NCBI RefSeq assembly: GCF_013823385.1
Contig: NZ_PNMA01000034.1
Span: 1-37,158, forward strand
Source of the DNA: Hyphomonas sp.
Lineage (GTDB): Bacteria; Pseudomonadota; Alphaproteobacteria; Caulobacterales; Hyphomonadaceae
DNA: 37,158 nucleotides
Direction: 5' to 3'
Below the pieces are notes generated by a model that searched no databases, was not told where the DNA came from, and worked only from the letters and a program-made list of their open reading frames with translations. Positions 1 to 6,682 of the stretch are shown piece by piece. The position numbers were made by a program, and so were the translations under genes. Numbering within the stretch: position 1 is the stretch's first letter; every line of letters starts with the position of its first letter.

Positions 1-21
1 CCATTCACCTGACAGCGCGCA

Positions 22-1434
22 TCAGGCGCGGCGCATGAATACCGTCTGCGCCTGGCAGAATTCCAGCAGGCCGTCCTGCCCGCCTTCGACGCCGATGCCG
101 GATTGCTTGTGCCCGCCAAATGCAGCATGCGGCGAAAGGTGCTGGCTCTCATTGATCCACACCGTCCCGGCCTGAAGCTGCGAAGCCAGCGCCTGCGCCC
201 GGTCAAGATCCTTGGTCCAGATCGAGGCGCCCAGGCCATAAACCGTTGCGTTCGCCCGGCCGACGACTTCGTCGATGTCATCAAACGACATCAGCGGCAA
301 CACCGGCCCGAACTGCTCCTCCTGCACGATCCGCGCGTCTTCCGGCGGATTGTCCAGAATGGTCACCGGCACGAAATAGCCCGGCACATTGGAAGAATTC
401 CCGCCGATCAGGAATTTGTAGCCCTTGTCCTTGGCGTCCTGGATCAGCTCCAGCACGCGCTCATATTGCGCCTTGTTCTGGATCGGCCCGATCTGGGTGC
501 CCTGCTCGGCCCCGTCGCCAACCTTCACGCTGGCGGCATAGTCAACGATGGCCGCTTTAAGTGGTTCGTACACGTCCTTGTGGATGTACATCCGCTTGGT
601 CGCGATACAGATCTGCCCGGCATTGCGGAACGCCGCCCAGAACAGCTGTTCGGCCACTGCCTTCACGTCCACATCCGGCATCACGATCGCCGCGTCATTG
701 CCGCCGAGTTCCAGCGTCACCTTCTTCAGATCCTTCGCCGCGCTCGCCATCACCTTCTTGCCGGTCTCAGTCGATCCGGTGAAGCTCACCTTGTCGATAT
801 CCTTGTGCGCCGTCAGCCAGGGACCGAGCCGGTCGGAGCCGGAGATCACATTCACCACGCCCGGCGGCAGGATGCCCCGGATCAGCTCGCCGATCTTCAG
901 CGTCGTCAGCGGTGTCGTCGGCGCCGGTTTGACCACCACGGTGTTCCCCGCCAGCAGGGCCGGGGCGAGCTTGAACATCATCAGGATGATCGGGAAGTTC
1001 CACGGCACAATCGCCGCCACCACCCCAATCGGCCCGTACCGTGTCACCGCCAGGCGCTCGGGCGAGTCTTCGGAAACATGCTCTGGAATGCCCAGCTTGG
1101 CCGTTTCCATCAGCCAGTGCGCGCCGCCCAGAACATCGCCCATCGCATCGGGATGCGGCTTGCCCTGCTCCCTGGTCAGAAGGCGCGCGAGGTCCTCGCC
1201 ATTCTGCGCAATGACGCCGGCAATCGCCTGCAGCGCATCGCGGCGTTTCTCGATCGGCGTCGCCTTCCAGGCCGGCAGTGCTGTGCGCGCCGCCGCGACC
1301 GCCTCGTCAAGTTGCGCCTCTGTGCAATCGGGCGCCTGCGCAAAGACCGCGCCGGTTGCCGGGTTCTCCACGCCAAAGGTCTCGCTGCCCGAAACCGCCT
1401 TGCCGTTGATCGTCATCGTGAAAGTCTGGGACAT
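22..1434 (-). CDS. NAD(P)-dependent aldehyde dehydrogenase
   Basis: This 470-residue protein has the full length of a class-I type aldehyde dehydrogenase, which oxidises an aldehyde to the carboxylic acid with NAD(P)+. Visible landmarks are the cofactor-side PWNFP (about 144-148), the FTGSTETG loop (about 218-225), the general base in LELGG (Glu242) and the catalytic Cys in AGQICIATKR (Cys276). All key residues are present. It has no signal peptide, so it is cytosolic. The ATG at 1434 is preceded by an AGGAAG-like ribosome site. It lies downstream of, and on the same strand as, the small lipoprotein gene, but 180 nt and a possible hairpin separate them, and no EcfG-type site is visible upstream. 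The substrate cannot be told from sequence; betaine-, succinate-semialdehyde- or phenylacetaldehyde-like enzymes share these motifs. Confidence 0.93.
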   Translation of the reverse strand: MSQTFTMTINGKAVSGSETFGVENPATGAVFAQAPDCTEAQLDEAVAAARTALPAWKATPIEKRRDALQAIAGVIAQNGEDLARLLTREQGKPHPDAMGDVLGGAHWLMETAKLGIPEHVSEDSPERLAVTRYGPIGVVAAIVPWNFPIILMMFKLAPALLAGNTVVVKPAPTTPLTTLKIGELIRGILPPGVVNVISGSDRLGPWLTAHKDIDKVSFTGSTETGKKVMASAAKDLKKVTLELGGNDAAIVMPDVDVKAVAEQLFWAAFRNAGQICIATKRMYIHKDVYEPLKAAIVDYAASVKVGDGAEQGTQIGPIQNKAQYERVLELIQDAKDKGYKFLIGGNSSNVPGYFVPVTILDNPPEDARIVQEEQFGPVLPLMSFDDIDEVVGRANATVYGLGASIWTKDLDRAQALASQLQAGTVWINESQHLSPHAAFGGHKQSGIGVEGGQDGLLEFCQAQTVFMRRA

Positions 1435-1549
1435 CTGGTTCGCTTCCTCGGTCTGGTGTCTGGTTGACGCAGGCTAAGCCAGACAAAATCAAAACCGAAG
1501 ACCAAATTTGCCCCACTCTCCCTAGGGAAGGTTGCCGCTTACGGAAACG

Positions 1550-1573
1550 GCGCGGGAAGCAAGCTCCCCGCGC
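1550..1573 (-). terminator. Possible terminator hairpin after the lipoprotein gene
   Basis: GCGCGGG at 1550-1556 pairs with CCCGCGC at 1567-1573, giving a 7-bp GC stem. In the minus direction it follows the lipoprotein stop codon at 1615 and precedes a weak GTTTCC tract. The T-run is poor, so this is tentative. Confidence 0.35.
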
Positions 1574-1614
1574 CCGGCACCATCACAAAAGCCGGCCTTG
1601 AGGCCAGGCTCCCC

Positions 1615-1950
1615 TTACTGTGGCGTGCCAAACTCGTCAGTGGGCTCTTCGGCGGGCACAGCCGGGTCAAGCGTTCCGGTCGTGGTGTCCCCGCCCGGAA
1701 TGCCAGGCGTGGGGCCCGGTTCCATGACCTCGGGGATTTCCCCCGGCTGCGACCCGACCGGCGGCACGGGCTCAGCATCCGGAAGCGTCGTTCCCGGCAC
1801 CATGGGCTCGGCGGTATCGGGATCGGTGGTCTCCGTGGTCCGGTCGAACGCTGGCTCGATGGGCCCAATCGGCTCCGGCTCATTTCCGCAGGCGGCCAGC
1901 GCGACGCCGGCCAACAGGGCAACGCTCATACCAAGTGCTGCTTTACGCAT
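1615..1950 (-). CDS. Small acidic Pro/Thr-rich lipoprotein, putative general stress protein
   Basis: This is a 111-residue protein. It starts with a lipoprotein signal: Met-Arg-Lys, a hydrophobic stretch, and the lipobox LAAC followed by GNEPEP. The rest is low-complexity, rich in Glu, Asp, Pro, Thr and Gly, with no recognisable domain. It is probably an extended lipid-anchored periplasmic protein. I chose the ATG at 1950 because GGAAGGAG lies just upstream and the signal peptide begins there; the frame stays open upstream to 2073, but that extension looks non-native. A perfect GGAAC-N16-CGTT promoter match (1982-2006) sits 30 nt upstream, inside the 3' end of the phosphoesterase gene, so the gene is probably induced by EcfG. 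I do not recognise the family and infer no function beyond envelope stress. Confidence 0.8.
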   Translation of the reverse strand: MRKAALGMSVALLAGVALAACGNEPEPIGPIEPAFDRTTETTDPDTAEPMVPGTTLPDAEPVPPVGSQPGEIPEVMEPGPTPGIPGGDTTTGTLDPAVPAEEPTDEFGTPQ

Positions 1951-1969
1951 TGTTCCGCTCCTTCCGTGA

Positions 1970-2773
1970 CTATACGGTAACAACGCGCGGTGTACTGATC
2001 GGTTCCAGCGTGTTGACGTCCCAGCTGCCATGCGTGCCTTCACGGAAGCGGCCATCCTGAAAGGTCTGCACATTCAGCGCCAGGATACCGTCGCGCACCG
2101 ACAATATATTGAACGCAGGCGGCTGTATCCGCAGCCGGGTGGACAGGGTGCCGGCCGTAATGGCGAGATAGCCGCCCTCCCCTTCGCGTATCAGCTCTGC
2201 ATGCGGCGTATGCACATGGCCGGTCAGCAATATCTGCACCGGACTTGCCGCAAGCCGCCGGCTGGCTTCCTCGCCGCGCTTCGTCGCGGTCTGAAGGCCG
2301 GCTTTGGCGGGCGAAATAAAGGGATGGTGGCAGGCAATCATATGCAGGCCGTCTGCGTCTGAATGGGCAATCGCCTTGTCCAGATCGTCAAGATCAACGC
2401 GGCCCTCCGCCCAATTCATGCGCGTCTGCCATCCACGAGAGGTATTCAGCCCCCGGATGGAAACCCCGTCAAGGTCCAGCGGGCCCGCGCGGCCGCTGAA
2501 ATACCGGTCATACCGGCCAAATGCATCTGACGCGCGCGCAGGCAGGTTAAGCAGGGGCGTATCATGGTTTCCGGGCACACAGAGGATAGGTGCGTGGAAG
2601 CCGGAAAGCCATTCCTGCGCCGCGTCGAACTCGTCCCTTTTGCCCCGCTGTGTCAGATCGCCCGAAACGACGATGGCGTTGACTTCCAGCTCCCGTACCA
2701 GATCGCCGGCGGCCGTGAGGGCTTCCTTGTTTTCACGGCCGAAATGCAGATCCGCAAAATGAGCGATCTTCAT
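1970..2773 (-). CDS. Calcineurin-like metallophosphoesterase
   Basis: This 267-residue protein has the full set of metallophosphoesterase motifs: DLH (Asp8, His10), GDL (Asp39), GNHD (68-71), a paired His (149-150) and GHVH (185-188). These bind a dinuclear metal centre that hydrolyses phosphodiesters or phosphomonoesters. It resembles class III cyclic-nucleotide phosphodiesterases (CpdA-like), but the substrate is not determined. There is no signal peptide, so it is cytosolic. Its ATG overlaps the stop codon of the upstream diacylglycerol-kinase-like gene by four bases (ATGA), so the two are translationally coupled and presumably share the EcfG-type promoter at 3638-3662. Pairing with a lipid kinase hints at phospholipid turnover during stress, which is inference. 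Confidence 0.92.
   Translation of the reverse strand: MKIAHFADLHFGRENKEALTAAGDLVRELEVNAIVVSGDLTQRGKRDEFDAAQEWLSGFHAPILCVPGNHDTPLLNLPARASDAFGRYDRYFSGRAGPLDLDGVSIRGLNTSRGWQTRMNWAEGRVDLDDLDKAIAHSDADGLHMIACHHPFISPAKAGLQTATKRGEEASRRLAASPVQILLTGHVHTPHAELIREGEGGYLAITAGTLSTRLRIQPPAFNILSVRDGILALNVQTFQDGRFREGTHGSWDVNTLEPISTPRVVTV
1982..2006 (-). promoter_or_regulatory. EcfG-type promoter for the small lipoprotein
   Basis: Read on the minus strand, GGAAC (2002-2006), a 16-nt spacer and CGTT (1982-1985) match the EcfG consensus exactly. The -10 lies 32 nt before the lipoprotein ATG at 1950. The site is inside the coding sequence of the phosphoesterase. Confidence 0.75.
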
Positions 2774-3615
2774 GCCTCACCTCCCGCCACCAGAACACAG
2801 GCGGCCTTCTGAATGTAGGAAATCGACAGCACCTCTCCAGGCTCGCAAGGTTCACCATCAATGGTCGCAGGGATCGCTTTTCCATCCGCATGCCGCATGC
2901 GTATGGCGGTCGCTCCCTCGGCATGGAAGTGAGCGCTTTCCCGCCAGCCGCGCGCCAAAGCGTCCATCGCTGATGCCGCGAGATCCAGATGGTTGTCCGG
3001 TGCGATCACCGCAATCTCGAGGCCGTCTTGCTCGGCCGGGATGACGGCCACAGCGGTTGCCGGGCATTCCCTCAATGTACCGGGCTGATCCACTTCGACC
3101 TGGATATTGCTTTCAATGTCCAGCGCGTCCCGATCCGTCAGGATGCTGACAGCTTCCAGGATGGCGCCTTCCCTCACCGCTTCGCGGGAAGCGCCAATAT
3201 GTGTCAGCTGGCCAAACAGCGCTGCCACGTAGAAGCGTTGACCGCCCACCTCCCCGGCCGCTATCCAGCTCGGCTTGGGGGCCTTCAGCACGCTGTGGAC
3301 AATCTTCTTCCAGTCAAGTTCATCATGGTGAAGCCGCTTGGGCAGAAGGTTCATCGTACCGCCCGGCAGAACCAGAACCGGCACGCTCCCATTTGCCGAC
3401 TGAAGCACCGCGCAAATCGTGCCATCGCCGCCCCAGACCGCGATAGCCTCGCAGCCAGCGGACATCAGGGCCGCCACCTGATCTTCAAGAGCCACCTCGA
3501 GATCGGCCGGCAAAACCGCCTCATGCCCCTCTTCCGCAATGAAAGCCGCGAGTTGCGCCCGGCCATCTTCCGGAACAGAGCCGGATTTTTCATTTACAAT
3601 AATGCCGAGTCTCAT
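2770..3615 (-). CDS. Diacylglycerol kinase catalytic-domain lipid kinase
   Basis: This 281-residue protein belongs to the DAGK/sphingosine kinase-like family. It opens with a beta-strand and phosphate loop (MRLGIIVNEKSG), then GGDGT (62-66) and PGGTMN (84-89), the nucleotide-binding signatures of the family. It should phosphorylate diacylglycerol or a related lipid (for example YegS/BmrU-like substrates) at the inner face of the cytoplasmic membrane. The usual family length is about 290-320, so it is near full length. It is the first gene of a two-gene operon with the phosphoesterase (4-nt overlap). An exact EcfG-type promoter lies 23 nt upstream, divergent from another EcfG-type promoter serving the entericidin-like gene. 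The lipid substrate is unknown. Confidence 0.88.
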   Translation of the reverse strand: MRLGIIVNEKSGSVPEDGRAQLAAFIAEEGHEAVLPADLEVALEDQVAALMSAGCEAIAVWGGDGTICAVLQSANGSVPVLVLPGGTMNLLPKRLHHDELDWKKIVHSVLKAPKPSWIAAGEVGGQRFYVAALFGQLTHIGASREAVREGAILEAVSILTDRDALDIESNIQVEVDQPGTLRECPATAVAVIPAEQDGLEIAVIAPDNHLDLAASAMDALARGWRESAHFHAEGATAIRMRHADGKAIPATIDGEPCEPGEVLSISYIQKAACVLVAGGEA

Positions 3616-3637
3616 CTGTCAGGTCTCCCGGATGTTC

Positions 3638-3662
3638 AACGCATGGGTATCCGGAATGTTCC
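3638..3662 (-). promoter_or_regulatory. EcfG-type promoter for the lipid kinase/phosphoesterase operon
   Basis: On the minus strand GGAAC (3658-3662), a 16-nt spacer and CGTT (3638-3641) match the consensus exactly, 23 nt before the ATG at 3615. It is divergent from the promoter at 3700-3724. Confidence 0.8.
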
Positions 3663-3699
3663 GGTTCCGGATCAGTGAGAAATAATACTTGGGCGTTTG

Positions 3700-3724
3700 G
3701 GAACTCACCGCTGAGCCGTGCGTT
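3700..3724 (+). promoter_or_regulatory. EcfG-type promoter for the entericidin-like gene
   Basis: GGAAC (3700-3704), a 16-nt spacer and CGTT (3721-3724) match the EcfG consensus exactly. The -10 lies 35 nt before the ATG at 3760. Confidence 0.82.
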
Positions 3725-3759
3725 TTTGATACATCTGCAGCTTGCAAAAGGATTGCAAA

Positions 3760-3912
3760 ATGAAAAAGTCGATGAGTATTCCCCTTCTCGCTCTGGCCAC
3801 TATTTTCCTCGCGGCCTGCAACACGGTCAGAGGTGTCGGCGAAGACGTCCAGGCGGGCGGCGAGGCCATCGAAGATACGGCTCGCGCCACCCAGGAAGAG
3901 CTTTCCGAGTAA
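3760..3912 (+). CDS. Entericidin EcnA/B-family small lipoprotein
   Basis: This is a 50-codon gene. The peptide has a lipoprotein signal ending in the lipobox LAAC (Cys20), and the mature part NTVRGVGEDVQAGGEAI is the hallmark of entericidins (NT.xGxGxDxxxxGxxI). Entericidin B of E. coli is a small envelope lipoprotein controlled by the stationary-phase sigma factor. Here an exact EcfG-type promoter lies just upstream and a strong terminator just downstream (3942-3968), so the gene is a compact monocistronic unit. It is divergent from the lipid-kinase operon. The ribosome site is weak (AAAAGGA followed by TTGCAAA). Membrane-active toxin function is family lore, not visible in the sequence. Confidence 0.9.
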   Translation: MKKSMSIPLLALATIFLAACNTVRGVGEDVQAGGEAIEDTARATQEELSE

Positions 3913-3941
3913 GCCGGCCAATTCCCCAATAGATCAGAAAG

Positions 3942-3968
3942 GCGCGCCTCGAAAGGGGCGCGCTTTTT
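3942..3968 (+). terminator. Rho-independent terminator, probably bidirectional
   Basis: GCGCGCC (3942-3948), a loop of 8 nt, GGCGCGC (3957-3963) and then TTTTT. It closes the entericidin-like transcript. On the minus strand the same stem is followed by TTTCT, so it may also end the nepR-ecfG-kinase operon, whose last stop is at 3994. Confidence 0.85.
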
Positions 3969-3993
3969 CCATTGCGCCAGAAGAAATGCCAGC

Positions 3994-5682
3994 TCAGCCT
4001 GGCCGTTCGTGGTGAACCATTTCGCTTACTGAAAAGGCGAGTTCGATATGGATTTCATTCTCCGCGCCGCTGTCGACCGATACGGTGCCGCCGATCTGGC
4101 GGGCAAAGGCCGACAGGAACAGGCTGGTGTCGCGGTCGATCTCGCTCTTCCCGCTTGCGCTGGCATTGCCGCAGGTGAGCTTCAGCTGGCAATTGCCGTT
4201 GTCCCGGTCAAAATGCAGGATCACATCAGCCTCATCTTCATCGGGGCACAGAAGGCCGACCGCCTCGAGCACAAACATCCCAAGGGGCACAGCCATGTCT
4301 GCCGGCAGCAGGCCGGGGGTGACATCCGGAATGATATTGCGGCCGCCATCAACCCAGCCTTTCTGTTCATCGACCTGGTTGCAGATGGCATTGAACAGAT
4401 CCAGCGCCTCAACCGTATCGAGATCGCCCTCATTCAGCAGAGTGTGGTGAACCGCTGCCATCATGGCCACGCGGTGGGCAGCAACCTTCAGCGCCGCCTG
4501 CGTTTCCGGCAGCGGCTCGCCGCGCCCCTGAAGCTTCAGCATACTGAGCATAACCTGAAGGTTGTTCTTGACCCTGTGATGCACTTCCCGGAAGGCCGCC
4601 TTCATCTGCACAAGGGCGCGCTGCATATCTGATTCATGCGTGGTTACGCGGCTGGTGAGATCGTCAAAGGCTTCGGCCACCTGCTGCATCTCCAGCGGGG
4701 CGCGGGAAAGCTCCGGCGCAAGGGGCATGTAGCGCGCAGAGCTGCGCATATCCTGAATGCGGATGCGGATCCGCTCCAGCCAGCGCAACACCATGGCGTC
4801 GGCAATCCAGCTGGCGGCCAGAAGCGCGGCCAGATAGGCGAGGATCGGCACGAGGAAAGCGAGAATGCCCTCCGCGCGCTGGGGCGGCGCGGGCGAGCCC
4901 ACCATCAGCCACAGGCCCTCCGTTCTGAGCGGCAGGAGCACGACATCCAGGGGCGGCCCCTGCTCCGGGGTCAGACGATAGGTTCTCTGGTTCAGCGTTG
5001 CGCCTTCGCTGATCCACTCCATCGGCACACCGGCCACGATATTGGAGCCGATTACCTCTCCGCCCCGCACCACCAGAGCGGTAGTTGCCGAGCTGGTTTT
5101 TGTCACCTCCGCGATCCGGCCAGCGATATCTGGCAGCGACATGCTTAGGCCAATCGAGCCGGCAAAATGACCCTGTCCGTCGTTCACCCGGTGCAGCATG
5201 TAGATGGCAGGGTCGCCCAGGGCCATGCTGCGCTGGCCGCTGACCTCGATGGACTCCACCCCCTTGCGCAACCGGTCGTTCCATTCCAGCTGCGCCATCG
5301 GCCTGCCTACAATGTCTTCGCCGATCTCGCTGCAGGTAACGATACCCTCTGCGTCAAACCGCAATGTATTGCGCAGCGGCAGGTCCAGAGGCCCCATTCG
5401 GCTGGCAATTTCGCTACAGGAGGGGCCGGCGCTTTCCGAAGCGATCATCCGCAGCGCCGTGCGCGCGCGCACAAGCATCGCATCTGTCTGGCGCACCCGG
5501 TCCTGCGCGCCCTGCTGAAGCTCGTGAAAACGGATCTGGCGGGAGAATTGCTGTTCGCTCCAGGCGTTGATGGCGCCCATGATCAGGAGCGGGCTGAGCA
5601 CCACCGCCATAGCAGAAATCACCTGAAGCCGGAGGCTCAGGCGTTTCCGCTTGGCGCGCCCCTCCCCGCCCGTCTGCGTCAT
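3994..5682 (-). CDS. Membrane HisKA_2 sensor protein of the general stress locus with degenerate ATPase domain
   Basis: This 562-residue protein has a first membrane segment at about 20-40, a periplasmic sensor domain at about 45-270, a second membrane segment at about 273-295, a HAMP-like linker to about 345, and the HisKA_2 dimerisation box EVHHRVKNNLQ with the likely phosphoacceptor His369. The C-terminal catalytic domain is eroded. Where an N-box such as ELVTNALKH is expected there is LEAVGLLCPDE, with no Asn, and the glycine-rich lid GxGLGL is replaced by RDTSLFLS. It is the third gene of nepR-ecfG-kinase, its ATG overlapping the ecfG stop (ATGA). Position and family indicate that it acts on PhyR. 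The missing ATP boxes suggest a phosphatase or non-catalytic partner, reminiscent of PhyP of Sphingomonas, rather than a classical PhyK kinase. That role is inference. Confidence 0.88.
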   Translation of the reverse strand: MTQTGGEGRAKRKRLSLRLQVISAMAVVLSPLLIMGAINAWSEQQFSRQIRFHELQQGAQDRVRQTDAMLVRARTALRMIASESAGPSCSEIASRMGPLDLPLRNTLRFDAEGIVTCSEIGEDIVGRPMAQLEWNDRLRKGVESIEVSGQRSMALGDPAIYMLHRVNDGQGHFAGSIGLSMSLPDIAGRIAEVTKTSSATTALVVRGGEVIGSNIVAGVPMEWISEGATLNQRTYRLTPEQGPPLDVVLLPLRTEGLWLMVGSPAPPQRAEGILAFLVPILAYLAALLAASWIADAMVLRWLERIRIRIQDMRSSARYMPLAPELSRAPLEMQQVAEAFDDLTSRVTTHESDMQRALVQMKAAFREVHHRVKNNLQVMLSMLKLQGRGEPLPETQAALKVAAHRVAMMAAVHHTLLNEGDLDTVEALDLFNAICNQVDEQKGWVDGGRNIIPDVTPGLLPADMAVPLGMFVLEAVGLLCPDEDEADVILHFDRDNGNCQLKLTCGNASASGKSEIDRDTSLFLSAFARQIGGTVSVDSGAENEIHIELAFSVSEMVHHERPG

Positions 5683-6284
5683 CCGTTATGCCGGCTCAAT
5701 TCGTCAACCTGGCCCATGATGTCGTTGAAGGCGGCTTCACCCGAGGTGACATTGGAGCCGCTGGCTCCTGCCGGGCCGCCGTCTTCGGCGTTCAGCAACT
5801 CGGCGAGGGCCTTGCGGGCCCGGCTGACCCGGCTCTTGATCGTGCCTACGGCGCACCCGACGATTTCGGCGGCCTCCTCATAGGCCATGCCGCCCGCACC
5901 GATCAGGATGATGGCTTCGCGCTGGTCCTGGGGCAGATGCACAAGCGCGTTGCGCAGGGCAACCAGCTCAAGGCCCTTGTCAGGATCGTCCGAGGCCACA
6001 AGCGTCGCCTCGGCAACGCCGGGCTCAAGCCCCGTCGAACGCCAGCTGCGCCGCTTCTCCGAATAGAAGGAGTTCCGAAGAATGGTGAAGGTCCATGCCT
6101 TGAAACTGGTATTCTCCGTGTAGCTCTCGCGGGCATTCCAGGCTTTTAGAAGCGCGTCCTGGACAAGATCGTCGGCCTGCACCGGATCGCCACAAAGGCT
6201 GCGCGCAAACGCACGCAGATGAGGCGTTACCTCCATGAGCGCCGCCTTGAAGTCCGAAAGGGACAGTGCCTGGGTGGCGGTCAT
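5679..6284 (-). CDS. ecfG: EcfG-family general stress sigma factor
   Basis: This 201-residue ECF sigma factor has region 2 at about 15-85 (RAFARSLCGDPVQADDLVQD and the FKAWTFTILRNSFYSEKRR block) and region 4 at about 105-170 (LPQDQREAIILI, then a helix-turn-helix in AYEEAAEIVGCAVGTIKSR). These are typical of the EcfG (ECF15) group. It directs RNA polymerase to GGAAC-N16-CGTT promoters, and eight exact copies occur in this window, two of them upstream of its own operon, implying autoregulation. It is held inactive by NepR and released when phosphorylated PhyR sequesters NepR. It overlaps nepR by four bases upstream and the kinase gene by four bases downstream, so the three are one coupled operon. 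The C-terminal tail of about 30 residues is Gly/Ala/Asn-rich. Confidence 0.96.
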   Translation of the reverse strand: MTATQALSLSDFKAALMEVTPHLRAFARSLCGDPVQADDLVQDALLKAWNARESYTENTSFKAWTFTILRNSFYSEKRRSWRSTGLEPGVAEATLVASDDPDKGLELVALRNALVHLPQDQREAIILIGAGGMAYEEAAEIVGCAVGTIKSRVSRARKALAELLNAEDGGPAGASGSNVTSGEAAFNDIMGQVDELSRHNG

Positions 6285-6490
6285 GCTTCACCATCAGGTC
6301 GCGATTTCGCTCCAGCCTTGGCTTTCGCCTCGGCCTGCTCAAGCAGCTTGAAGAAATCATCCGGCACAGACTCCCCCACAACGCCGTCATACATCTCGCG
6401 GAGACGCTCGCCGATGGCGCGGTTACCAAGACGGCGCTGGCTGCGCCGCCCGTCGGGGTCTTTGCCGTTCAGTTTTCCAGACTCACTCAT
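6281..6490 (-). CDS. nepR: Anti-sigma factor NepR
   Basis: This 69-residue protein contains the NepR core RAIGERLREMYDGVVGESVPDDFFKLLEQAE, split here as RAIGERLREMYD (about 25-36) and VPDDFFKLLEQ (about 42-52). Those are the two helices that clamp EcfG and, alternatively, the sigma-like domain of PhyR. The disordered basic N-terminus and charged C-terminus are usual. It is the first gene of the operon, its stop overlapping the ecfG start (ATGA). The start at 6490 has only a weak AGAAG ribosome site. Two tandem EcfG-type promoters (6564-6588 and 6655-6679) drive it, so the sigma factor induces its own inhibitor, a known negative-feedback design. Confidence 0.95.
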   Translation of the reverse strand: MSESGKLNGKDPDGRRSQRRLGNRAIGERLREMYDGVVGESVPDDFFKLLEQAEAKAKAGAKSRPDGEA

Positions 6491-6563
6491 CTTCTAGCCT
6501 TAAATTCCGTTCACTTGCTGCTTGATCAGCCAAAATGGGCCAAATGGCCATATTCGTGCCATA

Positions 6564-6588
6564 AACGCCTCGACCATAGATAGGTTCC
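6564..6588 (-). promoter_or_regulatory. Proximal EcfG-type promoter (P1) of nepR-ecfG
   Basis: On the minus strand GGAAC (6584-6588), a 16-nt spacer and CGTT (6564-6567) match exactly. The -10 is about 74 nt before the nepR ATG. It is the nearer of two tandem sites. Confidence 0.85.
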
Positions 6589-6627
6589 ATGGCAAACTGC
6601 ACTTGGTGAATTTTTTCTTCAGCACAT

Positions 6628-6652
6628 GAAACCAATCTGCGTCCCGCGCGTT
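6628..6652 (+). promoter_or_regulatory. Candidate EcfG-type promoter of phyR (one mismatch)
   Basis: GAAAC (6628-6632), a 16-nt spacer and CGTT (6649-6652); the second -35 base differs from GGAAC. The -10 lies 31 nt before the phyR ATG. Spacing and position fit the other sites in the window. It interlocks face to face with the distal nepR promoter. Confidence 0.55.
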
Positions 6653-6654
6653 GT

Positions 6655-6679
6655 AACGCTCGGATAGCATAGAGGTTCC
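6655..6679 (-). promoter_or_regulatory. Distal EcfG-type promoter (P2) of nepR-ecfG
   Basis: On the minus strand GGAAC (6675-6679), a 16-nt spacer and CGTT (6655-6658) match exactly. Its -35 overlaps the phyR ribosome site (GAGG at 6672-6675), and transcription from it would cross the candidate phyR promoter and P1. Confidence 0.75.
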
Positions 6680-6682
6680 ATT

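Noticed and set aside
103..1467. 454-residue plus-strand open frame opposite the aldehyde dehydrogenase
   Set aside because: It is rich in Arg, His and Pro with no domain, and lies antisense to a complete, well-conserved enzyme; a GC-rich shadow frame.
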